Shown: positions 1-8,254, numbered from the stretch's first letter. The stretch: 26,205 bases of DNA from Pseudomonadota bacterium (GCA_023451735.1 JAEXYH010000023.1:1-26205), one strand, 5' to 3'. Made by a program: numbers and translations. Notes: a model not told the origin generated them from the sequence alone.

Positions 1-729
1 CACCTTCATGCCGGGACGAAGCGCGGATTCTGGCAGTACCGACACGGCCATGCCGGCAAGGATCGCGGCGGCAATGACGGTCGACGACCAGCTGGTGAAT
101 AGAACCTGATATTCCCGCCCATCCGCATCGAGCGCCGAACAGGCCAGCTGCCGCCACAGGCAGTCGCGTCGCCCGACCGCAAGCGGCACCGGCGCATCAT
201 CCTTCAGCGGATGGTTTGCGGATGCCACCCAGCAGAGCGGTTCTGTCCGCACAACGTCTGAAATCCGCTGTCGGGGGTTATGGGTCACCAGCGCAATATC
301 CAGTTCGCCGCGCGCCATCTTCTCCGCGAGACTGACCGATGGCTCGCAGACGATGTAGAGTTCTACATTCGGGTGGGTCTTGGCAAACCGACCAATGATC
401 TCCGGCATGTAGCGGTCGGCATAATCATCCGGGGTGCCGATCCGGATCGTCCCTTCCAGCCGGTTGTCATCGAAGGCGGCGATCGCCTCGTTGTTGAGCC
501 GGATGATGCGGCGGGCGTAATTCATCAGCTTCTCGCCCTCGGCGGTCAGGCGGTTGCCACGGCCGTCCTTGGCAAACAGCTGCTTGCCGATCCGCTCCTC
601 CAGCCGGCGCATCTGCATCGAGACGGCGCTTTGCGTCTTGAACACCCGATCCGCAGCCTTGGTAAAGCTGCCGGTGTCGATGATGGCGATGAAAGTATGC
701 AGCTGGTCGATATCGAGCGGAGCGGACAT
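1..729 (-). CDS. LysR-family transcriptional regulator (partial, C-terminus cut by window edge)
   Basis: Open reading frame of 243 codons running off the left edge, so no stop is visible. Residues about 3-62 form a typical LysR winged helix-turn-helix (DQLHTFIAIIDTGSFTKAAD, then QSAVSMQMRRLEERIG), followed by the linker helix and the start of the periplasmic-binding-protein-like effector domain (GTIRIGTPDDYADRYMPEI from about residue 114). The family usually has about 300 residues, so roughly 50 are missing. The start is the ATG at 729, which opens directly into the helix-turn-helix; only a weak GGA lies upstream. It is divergent from the DUF1127 gene, and LysR proteins often regulate the divergent neighbour and themselves; that is inference here. 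The ligand cannot be told. Confidence 0.93.
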   Translation of the reverse strand, partial: MSAPLDIDQLHTFIAIIDTGSFTKAADRVFKTQSAVSMQMRRLEERIGKQLFAKDGRGNRLTAEGEKLMNYARRIIRLNNEAIAAFDDNRLEGTIRIGTPDDYADRYMPEIIGRFAKTHPNVELYIVCEPSVSLAEKMARGELDIALVTHNPRQRISDVVRTEPLCWVASANHPLKDDAPVPLAVGRRDCLWRQLACSALDADGREYQVLFTSWSSTVIAAAILAGMAVSVLPESALRPGMKV

Positions 730-919
730 GAGCGCAATCCATCAGTGAACTTGATAATCATCATTAGAAACATTCGTTGGACTGATCAATACGATTAACC
801 GATAACAACGGCAATTCTCGAACATAGGCGCTGTGTCAAACGGCGTAAATGTCTCACCGGCAATCCGTTCGCTGTTGCGATCGGAAAGCCTTGCCCGTGC
901 CCGATGAAAGGATACCCCG
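730..919. promoter_or_regulatory. Divergent intergenic region between the LysR gene and the DUF1127 gene
   Basis: These 190 bases separate two divergent starts and must hold both promoters. The stretch 735-815 is AT-rich compared with the genes and contains TGATCA at 782-787, which a LysR regulator could use. I could not define a convincing T-N11-A operator or -35/-10 pair, so no exact site is claimed. Confidence 0.35.
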
Positions 920-1225
920 ATGAGCACGACCGAATGCGGAACCGATTTGAAGCTCGTAAAGGCTCCGGCCCCAGTCCCGGCTGGCTTGGTCCAGACGGCC
1001 GTGTTCGTGCGCATCAAATCCGCATGGCGTGCCATCCGCAACCGCATCGCGGCACATCCGATTTCCGAATTGGACGATCGTATGCTTGACGATATCGGAC
1101 TTAGCCGCCGTGATGTCGTCATTGCTCTCGATCGTTCCGGCGCACTGGATGATCCGGCTCTGCTTCTGGCAAGGGCTGCTCGTACGCGCGCCCGCACGCG
1201 GTTTGCCCGGCCGCCAGCTCGCTGA
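920..1225 (+). CDS. DUF1127 (YjiS-like) small protein
   Basis: A 101-residue protein with the DUF1127 signature in its middle: an amphipathic helix with RIKSAWRAIRNRIA, then ISELDDRMLDDIGLSRRDV at about residues 48-66, the most conserved part of the family. The N-terminal 25 residues and the Arg-rich tail (ARTRARTRFARPPAR) are outside the core. AAAGG at 907-911 sits 8 bases before the ATG. Some alphaproteobacterial DUF1127 proteins bind RNA and influence phosphate or stress responses (known for the family); nothing here shows which role this one has. It is a single-gene unit with its own terminator and is divergent from a LysR gene that may control it. Confidence 0.88.
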   Translation: MSTTECGTDLKLVKAPAPVPAGLVQTAVFVRIKSAWRAIRNRIAAHPISELDDRMLDDIGLSRRDVVIALDRSGALDDPALLLARAARTRARTRFARPPAR

Positions 1226-1288
1226 CCGCGTGCATCCTTCGTAATGTGATGATTTTCCCCGCAGGGTGAGCCAATAGCCCTGCCTCTT

Positions 1289-1320
1289 GCCCGGCCGGAC
1301 ACCCGCGCCGGGCCTTTTTT
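1289..1320 (+). terminator. Rho-independent terminator of the DUF1127 gene
   Basis: GCCCGG (1289-1294) pairs with CCGGGC (1308-1313) and is followed by a run of six T at 1315-1320. It lies 63 bases after the DUF1127 stop. Confidence 0.85.
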
Positions 1321-1386
1321 GTTCTGGATAGGCTTAGCGGTTACGCGGATAGCCTTTAGAACGGGTAAGAGCGGCCGCCACGAACT

Positions 1387-1525
1387 CCTCATCCCTGTGC
1401 CCTTAGGGCTTCGCCTCAAGCTATGTCACAGGGATCCAGCCGACACGCGTCTGCGTGGCGAGGAGCGTTTTTTTCGGCCTAACGACTTGGGCTGGCTGGG
1501 TTCCTGTCACAAAGACAGGAATGAG
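1387..1525. repeat. Palindromic intergenic mosaic repeat (RIME-like) downstream of gshA
   Basis: The segment is two hairpins that are also imperfect inverted copies of each other. Left hairpin: ATCCCTGTG (1391-1399) with CACAGGGAT (1427-1435). Right hairpin: TTCCTGTC (1501-1508) with GACAGGAA (1514-1521). The outer flanks CCTCATCCCTGT and the complement of ACAGGAATGAGGG match, and the inner flanks both contain CCAGCC/GGCTGG. A T-run (1468-1474) lies in the middle. This architecture fits dispersed rhizobial intergenic elements such as RIMEs (established knowledge); assignment to a named family is from memory. No gene is seen between 1226 and 1568 apart from this element and the terminator. Confidence 0.6.
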
Positions 1526-1568
1526 GGAGGGAGGCACCGTTGCCCGCCTGCTCCCCCAGCCCAACAAA

Positions 1569-2942
1569 TCAATACTGGTATTCGTCGAAAACCGGCTCGA
1601 CCGAGCCATTCCAGCGGCCGTTGAAAAGCCCCAGAAGATCATCGGCGAGCGTCGCTTTCTTCGCCAGCACTTCTTCGAGCGGTGAGAGGAAGATGCTTTC
1701 GTCCTGGCCATCGCCATTCAGCCGTGCCCGCGATTTCAGGCCCGCCGCCGAGATGCGCACTGCGTCGCGCGCCACGTCCAGAACCGGACGCCCCTTGATC
1801 ACAGCATTCAGACCCTGGCTCGGCACGGCATCGCGCATGGCGACAACGTCCTCGAAAGTCCAGTCGGCCGTCAGCGTTTCCGCATCGGCAAGTGCTGCAT
1901 CGTCATAGAGCAATCCGACCCAGAAGGCCGGCAATGCGCAGATCCTGCGCCACGGGCCGCCATCGGCGCCGCGCATCTCGAGGAAACGCTTGAGGCGAAC
2001 ATCGGGGAACAGCGTCGAGAGATGATTGGTCCAGTCGCCCATGTTCGGCTGCCAGTCCGCCACTTCGCCCTTCAGCGCACCGGCCATAAACTGGCGGAAG
2101 GTCACATGCGTGCAGTCGTGGTATTTGCCGTCGCGGACAATGAAATACATCGGCACATCGAGCGCCCATTCCACATAATCGGCAAAGCTGAAATCGGGTT
2201 TGAACACGAAGGGCAGGGTGCCTGAACGTCGGTTGTCCGTATCACGCCAGATATCGCCGCGCCATGAGACGAGCCCGTTGGGCTTGCCTTCCGTAAACGG
2301 TGAAGACGCAAACAGAGCGGTCGCGATCGACTGCAGTTTCATCGACACCCGCATCTTTGCGGCCATGTCCGCTTCAGAGGAGAAGTCGAGGTTCACCTGG
2401 ATCGTGCAGGTCCGATACATCATATCGAGGCCGTGGCTGCCGACCTTCGGCATGTAGCGGGTCATGATGTCGTAGCGGGATTTCGGCATGCGCGGCGTTT
2501 CGGCCAGAGACCAAATCGGGCTGCCGCCCAGTCCCAGGAAACGTATGCCCATCGGCTCGGCGATTTCTTTCACCAGTGCCAGATGCCGGTTGGATTCGCG
2601 GCAGGTCTCGTGGATGGTTTCCAGCGGTGCCCCGGACAGCTCGAACTGGCCGCCGGGTTCGATCGAGATCGCACCCATGCCCGACTGTTCGCCGAGCCCG
2701 ATAATGTTGGCGCCGTCCATGATCGGCTCCCAGCCGAGCCTCTCCTGCATGCCCTTCAAGAGCGCGGAAATGCTGGCATCGCCGAAATAGGGAACCGGCC
2801 GGTTATCGGCTGCGAAAAAGACGAACTTCTCGTGTTCGGTGCCGATGCGGAATTTGTCTTTCGGGCGCGAGCCCTGCGCCAGATAGGCGGAAAGCTCGGA
2901 CACCGAGGAAAGTGGTGTCTGGTCGGTCGTGTCACGCGCCAT
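1569..2942 (-). CDS. gshA: Glutamate-cysteine ligase (GCS2-type)
   Basis: A 457-residue protein catalysing ATP-dependent joining of L-glutamate and L-cysteine, the first step of glutathione synthesis in the cytoplasm. It belongs to the plant/alphaproteobacterial glutamate-cysteine ligase group: RIGTEHEKFVF near residue 32, then GQFELSGAPLETIHET, then MYRTCTIQVNLDFSSE near residue 180, and WRDTDNRRSG later. Length matches the family. The ATG at 2942 has AAGGT 6 bases upstream. It lies downstream of rsmE in the same direction but 442 bases away, with a palindromic repeat between, so shared transcription with rsmE is possible but not shown. The reading frame is intact. Confidence 0.93.
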   Translation of the reverse strand: MARDTTDQTPLSSVSELSAYLAQGSRPKDKFRIGTEHEKFVFFAADNRPVPYFGDASISALLKGMQERLGWEPIMDGANIIGLGEQSGMGAISIEPGGQFELSGAPLETIHETCRESNRHLALVKEIAEPMGIRFLGLGGSPIWSLAETPRMPKSRYDIMTRYMPKVGSHGLDMMYRTCTIQVNLDFSSEADMAAKMRVSMKLQSIATALFASSPFTEGKPNGLVSWRGDIWRDTDNRRSGTLPFVFKPDFSFADYVEWALDVPMYFIVRDGKYHDCTHVTFRQFMAGALKGEVADWQPNMGDWTNHLSTLFPDVRLKRFLEMRGADGGPWRRICALPAFWVGLLYDDAALADAETLTADWTFEDVVAMRDAVPSQGLNAVIKGRPVLDVARDAVRISAAGLKSRARLNGDGQDESIFLSPLEEVLAKKATLADDLLGLFNGRWNGSVEPVFDEYQY

Positions 2943-3130
2943 GAAAATACCTTGGTCGAAAGGCCTGGATTGATAAGCCAGACTGATGATCGTCCGGCTG
3001 ATTGAACCGAATTCATCTGCTGTGCAAGCGAATTTGTTTCAAGATCGATTCAGAAAAACAAGGGTCTCTGTTGCGGTTTTGACGCGGTCTCGGCTCCTTG
3101 TGGGTCTAGCGATCTCCTCACTTGCGATTT

Positions 3131-3290
3131 TTAACACTTAGCTGAAGCTAAGATGTTGAAATCGCTTTCTCTCCCACAGAGGGGAGAGATGCCGCTGCCG
3201 CACCCCTCGGCGCCTTACCTTCCCCCTTGTGGGAGAGGTTACAAAATCAAGATCTTGGCTTCAGCCAAGTCTTAGATTTTGTTGGTGAGG
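3131..3290. repeat. Composite palindromic repeat in the rsmE-gshA intergenic region
   Basis: Three nested inverted repeats are visible. A left hairpin has CTTAGCT (3137-3143) against AGCTAAG (3146-3152). The middle arms 3167-3188 and 3219-3238 share CTCTCCCACA and its complement TGTGGGAGAG. A right hairpin has CAAAATC (3242-3248) against GATTTTG (3275-3281), with CTTGGCT/AGCCAAG inside it. This pattern is familiar from dispersed rhizobial intergenic repeats (recalled, not searched). Apart from this and the hairpin at 3317-3341 I see no gene in 2943-3384; the promoter of gshA should lie at roughly 2950-3120. Confidence 0.6.
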
Positions 3291-3316
3291 GGATGAGAAC
3301 AGGGCGGCAAAGCCGA

Positions 3317-3341
3317 CGAAACGATTCAGTGAATCGTTTCG
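3317..3341. repeat. Perfect 11-bp inverted repeat downstream of rsmE
   Basis: CGAAACGATTC (3317-3327) and GAATCGTTTCG (3331-3341) pair perfectly around a 3-base loop. It lies 43 bases past the rsmE stop in the reading direction. No T-run follows on either strand, so it is not a textbook terminator, but it could stabilise the rsmE message 3' end or belong to the neighbouring repeat element. Confidence 0.5.
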
Positions 3342-3384
3342 AAGCACGAACGCCTTGCTCCAGCAAAAGGCGGGAATGACCACT

Positions 3385-4122
3385 CTACCGCCAATCCCCG
3401 ACAGCCGCCTGAATGACGGCCAGTGCCGCCACCGCGGCCGTATCCGCCCTCAATATCCGTGGCCCGAGCGGGATCGCTGTTACGAAGGGCAGCGATCTCA
3501 GCAGGTTGCGCTCCTCCTCCGAAAATCCGCCCTCGGGGCCGACCAGAAGCGCGAACTTCTTCTCCGTGACTTTGGCCAGTATCGGCAGGGGGTTCTGTCC
3601 CTCGTCGTTTTCGTCGCAAAAGATGATCCGCCTGTCCGCCGGCCAACGCTCCAGGGTGTCGGTGAGTTTTCGCGGTTCGAGGACGTCCGGGATGGACAGC
3701 ACGCCACATTGTTCGGCGGCTTCAGCGACATTGGCGCGGAGCCGGTCGAGATTGGTGATCTTGCCCTGCACATGCTGGGTCATCACCGGCTGCAGCAGGC
3801 CGGCCCCCATCTCGACGGCCTTCTGTACCAGGTAATCCAGCCGCCCGACCTTCAACGGCGCAAACAGGTAATGCAGGTCCGAGGCCGGTGGTTGCGGCCG
3901 GGTTTGCTCGGTCAGTTCCAGCACGATCTTCTTGCGGCTTGGAAATGTGATCTCGGCCAGCCATTCGCCGTCGCGGCCGTTGAACACCAGCACTTTCGCA
4001 CCGGCCTCCAGCCTCAGGACATTGGCGAGGTAGTTGAACTGCTCGCTCGACACCTCATGCCGTGTTTCGGTCGAAAGGGATGTCTCGATGAAAAGCCGCT
4101 GAAGGCGAAAATTGGCGCGCAT
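3385..4122 (-). CDS. rsmE: 16S rRNA (uracil-1498-N3)-methyltransferase
   Basis: A 245-residue SPOUT-fold enzyme that methylates U1498 of 16S rRNA in the 30S subunit using S-adenosylmethionine. The N-terminal PUA-like RNA-binding part spans about residues 1-75. The knotted SAM-binding part carries AAEQCG (135-140), LVGPEGGFSEEE (193-204) and LGPRILRADTA (219-229), which are hallmark RsmE motifs. Length is normal. The ATG at 4122 has GAGAAG upstream and lies only 9 bases after the pit stop, so pit and rsmE are probably cotranscribed. The pairing with a phosphate transporter has no evident functional meaning. Confidence 0.95.
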   Translation of the reverse strand: MRANFRLQRLFIETSLSTETRHEVSSEQFNYLANVLRLEAGAKVLVFNGRDGEWLAEITFPSRKKIVLELTEQTRPQPPASDLHYLFAPLKVGRLDYLVQKAVEMGAGLLQPVMTQHVQGKITNLDRLRANVAEAAEQCGVLSIPDVLEPRKLTDTLERWPADRRIIFCDENDEGQNPLPILAKVTEKKFALLVGPEGGFSEEERNLLRSLPFVTAIPLGPRILRADTAAVAALAVIQAAVGDWR

Positions 4123-4131
4123 GATCTTCTC

Positions 4132-5661
4132 TTACACAAACAGCGCGAACATAACCGTCGCGATGATCGCTGCAAGACCCGCAGCCGCAGGAAGCGTGAT
4201 CATCCATGCGGCGAGAATGCTCAGCATATGCGAACGTCGTACCAGGTAACGCCGCTTCATCTCGTCGTCATTGCGCTCGTGCGTCTCGTTTTCGTCCGGT
4301 TCCCTGCGGGTATCCTTTCCGGCGCGCACCCGCATGTATTCATAGCGGCGCTTTGAATTGCGCGTGTACCATTCACGGAACAGCCCGACGCCGAACACCG
4401 CGCCGACGGCGATATGTGTGGAAGAAACCGGCAGTCCGATCCAGGACGCGACGAGCACGGTCAGCCCCGTCGACAGCGAGACGCAATAGGCCCGCATCGG
4501 ATTGAGCTTGGTAATCTCGGCGCCGACCAGCCGCACCAGTTTCGGACCGTAGAGCAGAAGACCGAGCGAAATGCCCAGGCCGCCGATGACGAGTTCCCAC
4601 AGCGGCACGCCGGGGAAATGGAGAGCACTGCCCGCTGCCATGTCCTGGACTGCGCCGACGATTGCGGCCAGCGGCCCGATGGCGTTCGACACGTCGTTTG
4701 CCCCATGCGCAAACGACATCAGCGCAGCCGACAGGATGAGCGGAATACGGAAAAGTTTCCTCAGCGACTGGTTGCGGTTCTCCAGCCCCTGCGCCTGCCG
4801 CGCGATCACCGGGATCAGAGCGCGCCAGGAAATCAGACCGGAGACGATGGCGATTGCGGTGGCGGAAAATACGGAGACCGTCATCAGCTGGCCGAGACCG
4901 ATCAGTGCCAGATATCCGGAAAACGCCCCCGTCATGATGCCGATCAGCACCGGCACCCACGTCCTGGCTGCTGCGATCTTGTCGTCGCGGTAGATGATCG
5001 TTTCCTTGACCAGCAGCAGGAACCCGGCTGCGATTACCGCGCCGAGCAGCGGCGAGATCACCCAGCTGGCGGTGATTCCGGCGACCATGCCCCAGTTGAC
5101 GGCGCTAAAACCCGCCGCGGCAATTCCCGCGCCCATGACCGCACCGACGATCGAATGGGTGGTCGAAATCGGAGCGCCGGCCCAGGTTGCGACGTTGATG
5201 AGCACGGCGGCTGCAAGCAGAGCCGCCATCATCGCCCAGATCAATATGTTCGGGCTGGAGACCAGCGCGCCATTGGTGATGCCATTGGCAATCGTATGCG
5301 CCACGTTGCCGCCGGCAAGCACTGCGCCGGCAACCTCGAAAACCGCTGCGAGCACGAGGCCGAACCCCATCGTCATGGCACGTGCACCGACGGCGGCACC
5401 GATATTGTTGGTAACGTCGTTGGCACCAATGTTCATCGCCATATAGCCGGCAAGCGCCGCAGCGGCGATGACGATCACCGAACCGGGCGTGCCGCTCACA
5501 TAGGAGGAGGCGAAGATTGCCGCCAGGATGAGGAAGACGAGTGCGGCGCCCGGACCGGCAAGCCCGCGCGACGTGTGCCGCGCGGCGTCTTCCACCGAGG
5601 ACAGTTTCTCCAGATCCTTGTCGAGCGTCGGTTTAGCCAGACGCGGCTTCTGTTGGGCCAT
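4132..5661 (-). CDS. pit: Inorganic phosphate transporter, PiT family
   Basis: A 509-residue multi-pass inner-membrane protein of the PHO4/PiT family, low-affinity phosphate (metal-phosphate) symport. The two inverted halves each carry the family signature: GANDVTNNIG at 79-88 and GANDVSNAIG at 320-329. Each half also has a PISTTHSIVGAV or PVSSTHIAVGAV element. Hydrophobic segments alternate throughout, with a polar loop at about 218-235 and a charged, cytosolic-looking stretch at about 430-470 before the final membrane helix. The first 35 residues are hydrophilic. It sits 9 bases before rsmE. No PhoU-like partner is present next to it and no PHO box was recognised in the 107 bases upstream. 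Confidence 0.95.
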   Translation of the reverse strand: MAQQKPRLAKPTLDKDLEKLSSVEDAARHTSRGLAGPGAALVFLILAAIFASSYVSGTPGSVIVIAAAALAGYMAMNIGANDVTNNIGAAVGARAMTMGFGLVLAAVFEVAGAVLAGGNVAHTIANGITNGALVSSPNILIWAMMAALLAAAVLINVATWAGAPISTTHSIVGAVMGAGIAAAGFSAVNWGMVAGITASWVISPLLGAVIAAGFLLLVKETIIYRDDKIAAARTWVPVLIGIMTGAFSGYLALIGLGQLMTVSVFSATAIAIVSGLISWRALIPVIARQAQGLENRNQSLRKLFRIPLILSAALMSFAHGANDVSNAIGPLAAIVGAVQDMAAGSALHFPGVPLWELVIGGLGISLGLLLYGPKLVRLVGAEITKLNPMRAYCVSLSTGLTVLVASWIGLPVSSTHIAVGAVFGVGLFREWYTRNSKRRYEYMRVRAGKDTRREPDENETHERNDDEMKRRYLVRRSHMLSILAAWMITLPAAAGLAAIIATVMFALFV

Positions 5662-5768
5662 GCTTCGTTTTTATCGGTAGGGAGCGGCGCCTGCCCGCCC
5701 CGGTTTTACACCAGCGTTCTTTAGCGCTCGCTTTTGAAGAGATTATGATATTCGGCCGGGTAGCCTTC

Positions 5769-6314
5769 TCAGCCAGCGGCCTTCACGGCAAGATCGGGGA
5801 CGACCACATCCTGAACCGGCTTGCGCATGCGTTCGGCAAACTGCAGCAGCAGGATCTTCAGTTCCGGCTCGTTGACCCGGTCGGCGGCTTCCTCGGGCGA
5901 AACCCACTCGATGCGCCGCACGCCCTTTTCCTTGAAGTCCTTGCAATTGCCATCGACTTTCAGAAGGTGAACCTGCACGCGCACCGGCACCTTGATGCCG
6001 TTATCGAGACCCTTGCGGTAGTGATAGAAGCCGAACGGCATCTTCTCGGCCTTGCCTTTGACGCCGACTTCCTCAAGCGCTTCCTGCTCGGCCACCTGAT
6101 GCGCTTTTTTGTTTTCCATGGGCCAGCCCTTGGGGATCACCCAGCGTCCGGTATCCCGGCTGGTCGCAACCAGAACCTCAAATTCGCCGCGCTTGGTAGC
6201 GCGATAGCAGATCGCAGCATATTGCTGGCGCGGGGGGCGCTGCACCATGAGACGAAGATTGCTGGCGATGCGGTTCATAAAGCCCAATTTCGAAAACACC
6301 TCCGAGAGTTTCAT
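5769..6314 (-). CDS. Nudix hydrolase (DIPP-like)
   Basis: A 181-residue protein with a Nudix domain at about residues 30-150. The Nudix box starts at G63 (RWVIPKGWPMENKK) and ends in AEQEALEEVGV. Compared with the consensus GX5EX7REUXEEXGU, the first E is K69 and the R is Q77, while E78, E81, E82 and G84 are kept. The metal-binding glutamates are therefore intact. The GRWVIPKGWPM context resembles the diphosphoinositol-polyphosphate/nucleoside-diphosphate hydrolase group, so a nucleotide or pyrophosphate substrate is likely; the exact one is unknown. No good ribosome binding site precedes the ATG at 6314; Met-13 (codon at 6276-6278) is an alternative start. It is divergent from glcD and upstream of pit. 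Confidence 0.88.
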   Translation of the reverse strand: MKLSEVFSKLGFMNRIASNLRLMVQRPPRQQYAAICYRATKRGEFEVLVATSRDTGRWVIPKGWPMENKKAHQVAEQEALEEVGVKGKAEKMPFGFYHYRKGLDNGIKVPVRVQVHLLKVDGNCKDFKEKGVRRIEWVSPEEAADRVNEPELKILLLQFAERMRKPVQDVVVPDLAVKAAG

Positions 6315-6579
6315 TTTACTAATATAATGATTGCGCCAGGATTAACGAGGTAAAGCGATCGAATTTGATCGTGAATCACCCGTTAAAAACCCTTACTCAG
6401 CTAAATATAAGCGGGTCGGCACGCTGATACGTCAACAGATTATTGCACAGCTGTTCAATTTTCCTCTGAATATTGCGCGAATGTGATTGGCCTTGGCCTG
6501 CATGCGACATTCATCAAGAAAAAGTTGAAGCCTTCCCGCGTCCCGAATAGGTTGGAAACCAGTCCTGTGGGAGGAAAGC
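6315..6579. promoter_or_regulatory. Divergent intergenic region between the Nudix gene and glcD
   Basis: 265 non-coding bases, AT-rich around 6345-6480, hold the promoters of the Nudix gene and of the glc cluster. GGAGGAAA at 6571-6578 is a strong ribosome binding site just upstream of glcD. No operator could be defined, and no GlcC-type regulator gene is adjacent. Confidence 0.4.
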
Positions 6580-8013
6580 ATGCCGGAGGCCATTCAGTTT
6601 CTGCCGCCAAGGCAAGACGTACTGTCTCGCCGGGTGACCATCATCGATGACCTGCGCGATCTCTTGCCGGCCGATTGCGTCATCCATGAGGCGCGAGAAC
6701 TGGTTCCTTTCGAAACTGACGCTTTCATCAGCTATCGCCGGATGCCTCTCGCTGTCGTGCTGCCGCGCACCACGTCGCAGGTCGCTGCGGTGATGAAATA
6801 CTGTCATCGCAACAGTATCCCGGTCGTGCCACGCGGGGCAGGCACCTCGCTTTCCGGCGGCGCCATCCCGCAGGAGGATGCGATTGTGCTCGGTCTGTCG
6901 CGCATGGCCCGTATCCTCGAGATCGACTACGCCAACCGAACAGCGATCGTTCAGGCCGGCGTCACCAATCTGAGCATTTCCGAAGCGGTCGGCATCGACG
7001 GCTTCTTCTACGCCCCGGATCCGTCTTCCCAGCTCGCCTGCACCATCGGCGGCAATATCGGCATGAATTCCGGCGGTGCCCACTGTCTGAAATATGGCGT
7101 CACCACCAACAACCTGCTTGGCGTCAAACTGGTCTTGGTCGACGGTCAGGTGGTCGAGCTCGGCGGCAAGCATCTGGATGCCGCGGGTTATGACCTGCTC
7201 GGCCTCGTCTGCGGTTCGGAAGGCCAGCTCGGCATCGTCACCGAAGCGACCGTGCGCCTGATTGCCAAGCCTGAGGGCGCACGTCCGGTCCTGTTCGGTT
7301 TTGCCACATCCGAGGAGGCGGGTGCCTGCGTGGCCGACATCATTGCCGCCGGCATCATTCCGGTCGCCATCGAATTCATGGACAAGCCGGCGATCGAGAT
7401 CTGCGAGGCTTTTGCCAAGGCCGGTTATCCGCTCGATGTCGGCGCGCTTCTGATCGTCGAGGTCGAGGGATCGGAAGACGAGATGGATGCGACCCTTTCC
7501 CGCATCGTCGAGATCGCCCGCCGCCACGAGGTTTTGACCGTGCGCGAATGTCAGTCGGCGACGGAAGCGGCCTTGATCTGGAAAGGTCGTAAATCCGCTT
7601 TCGGCGCCACCGGCCGCATTGCCGATTACATCTGCATGGACGGCACGGTGCCTTTGAGCAAGCTCTCCTACGTGCTGAAGAAGACATCCGAAATTACCGA
7701 TGGTTTCGGCCTGCGCGTCGCCAACGTCTTCCATGCCGGCGACGGCAACATGCACCCGCTGATCCTGTTCAATGCCAACGATCCTGAGGAAGCCAGAAAG
7801 GCCGAAGAAGCGGGCAACGAGATATTGAAACTCTGCGTCGATGCTGGCGGCTGTCTCACCGGCGAACACGGCGTCGGCATCGAAAAGCGCGACCTGATGC
7901 GGCATCAATATACGGAAACGGAACTCGCCCAGCAGATGGCGGTGCGCGCGGCGTTCGACGAGGACTGGATCTTGAACCCTTCGAAAGTGTTTCCGCTGGA
8001 GGGTAGGGGGTGA
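6580..8013 (+). CDS. glcD: Glycolate oxidase FAD-binding subunit GlcD
   Basis: A 477-residue flavoprotein of the vanillyl-alcohol-oxidase/FAD_binding_4 superfamily. The N-terminal FAD domain holds VPRGAGTSLSGGAIP at about 83-97, the pyrophosphate-binding loop, and IGGNIGMNSGGAHCLKYG further on. The C-terminal FAD-oxidase domain has NVFHAGDGNMHP at about 382-393 and TGEHGVGIEKRDLM at about 426-439, both expected for GlcD. It is the catalytic flavin subunit of the GlcDEF complex that oxidises glycolate to glyoxylate and passes electrons to the respiratory chain. The strong GGAGGAAA ribosome site fixes the ATG at 6580. D-lactate dehydrogenase is the main alternative for such sequences, but the glcE and glcF neighbours favour glycolate oxidase. 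Confidence 0.94.
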   Translation: MPEAIQFLPPRQDVLSRRVTIIDDLRDLLPADCVIHEARELVPFETDAFISYRRMPLAVVLPRTTSQVAAVMKYCHRNSIPVVPRGAGTSLSGGAIPQEDAIVLGLSRMARILEIDYANRTAIVQAGVTNLSISEAVGIDGFFYAPDPSSQLACTIGGNIGMNSGGAHCLKYGVTTNNLLGVKLVLVDGQVVELGGKHLDAAGYDLLGLVCGSEGQLGIVTEATVRLIAKPEGARPVLFGFATSEEAGACVADIIAAGIIPVAIEFMDKPAIEICEAFAKAGYPLDVGALLIVEVEGSEDEMDATLSRIVEIARRHEVLTVRECQSATEAALIWKGRKSAFGATGRIADYICMDGTVPLSKLSYVLKKTSEITDGFGLRVANVFHAGDGNMHPLILFNANDPEEARKAEEAGNEILKLCVDAGGCLTGEHGVGIEKRDLMRHQYTETELAQQMAVRAAFDEDWILNPSKVFPLEGRG

Positions 8014-8050
8014 ATTTCATGCCTTCGGTTTCGGCCTTCCCGCGCATCCA

Positions 8051-8219
8051 CCCACCTCTGGCCTGCCAGCCATCTCCCCCTCGAGGGGGGAGATTAGATA
8101 GACGCTCCGTCTGGCCCCAATCGACATCGCAATATCCGCCAACAAAGTGCAGTCTTCGGGCGAAGGTCGTGCTTCTGGTCCCCCTTGAGGGAGAGATGCC
8201 CGGCAGGGCAGAGGGGGAT
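8051..8219. repeat. Palindromic repeat inside the glc cluster (between glcD and glcE)
   Basis: Two long arms in inverted orientation: 8051-8092 and 8179-8219. Both contain the series CCTCT-GCCTGCC-GGC-ATCTCCCCCTC or its complement, with a few mismatches, and each arm has its own small hairpin (CCCCCTCGAGGGGGG at 8077-8091; CCCCCTTGAGGG at 8180-8191). The 86 bases between the arms show nothing codable. The structure matches the general plan of rhizobial RIME-type mobile palindromes (recalled). It fills nearly all of the 241-base gap between glcD and glcE. Confidence 0.65.
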
Positions 8220-8254
8220 ATCTTCCGGACGTGTCGGCGGCAAAGGCGTGCCGC

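Noticed and set aside
3355..4356. 333-codon open frame antisense to rsmE
   Set aside because: rsmE on the minus strand has full family motifs, while this frame has none and spans two genes.
4414..5724. 436-codon open frame antisense to pit
   Set aside because: Mirror of a PiT transporter; the His/Arg/Asp-rich product is the usual antisense image of a hydrophobic membrane protein.
6514..7908. 464-codon open frame antisense to glcD
   Set aside because: It is the reverse of a clear GlcD gene, has no recognisable family and no good start context.
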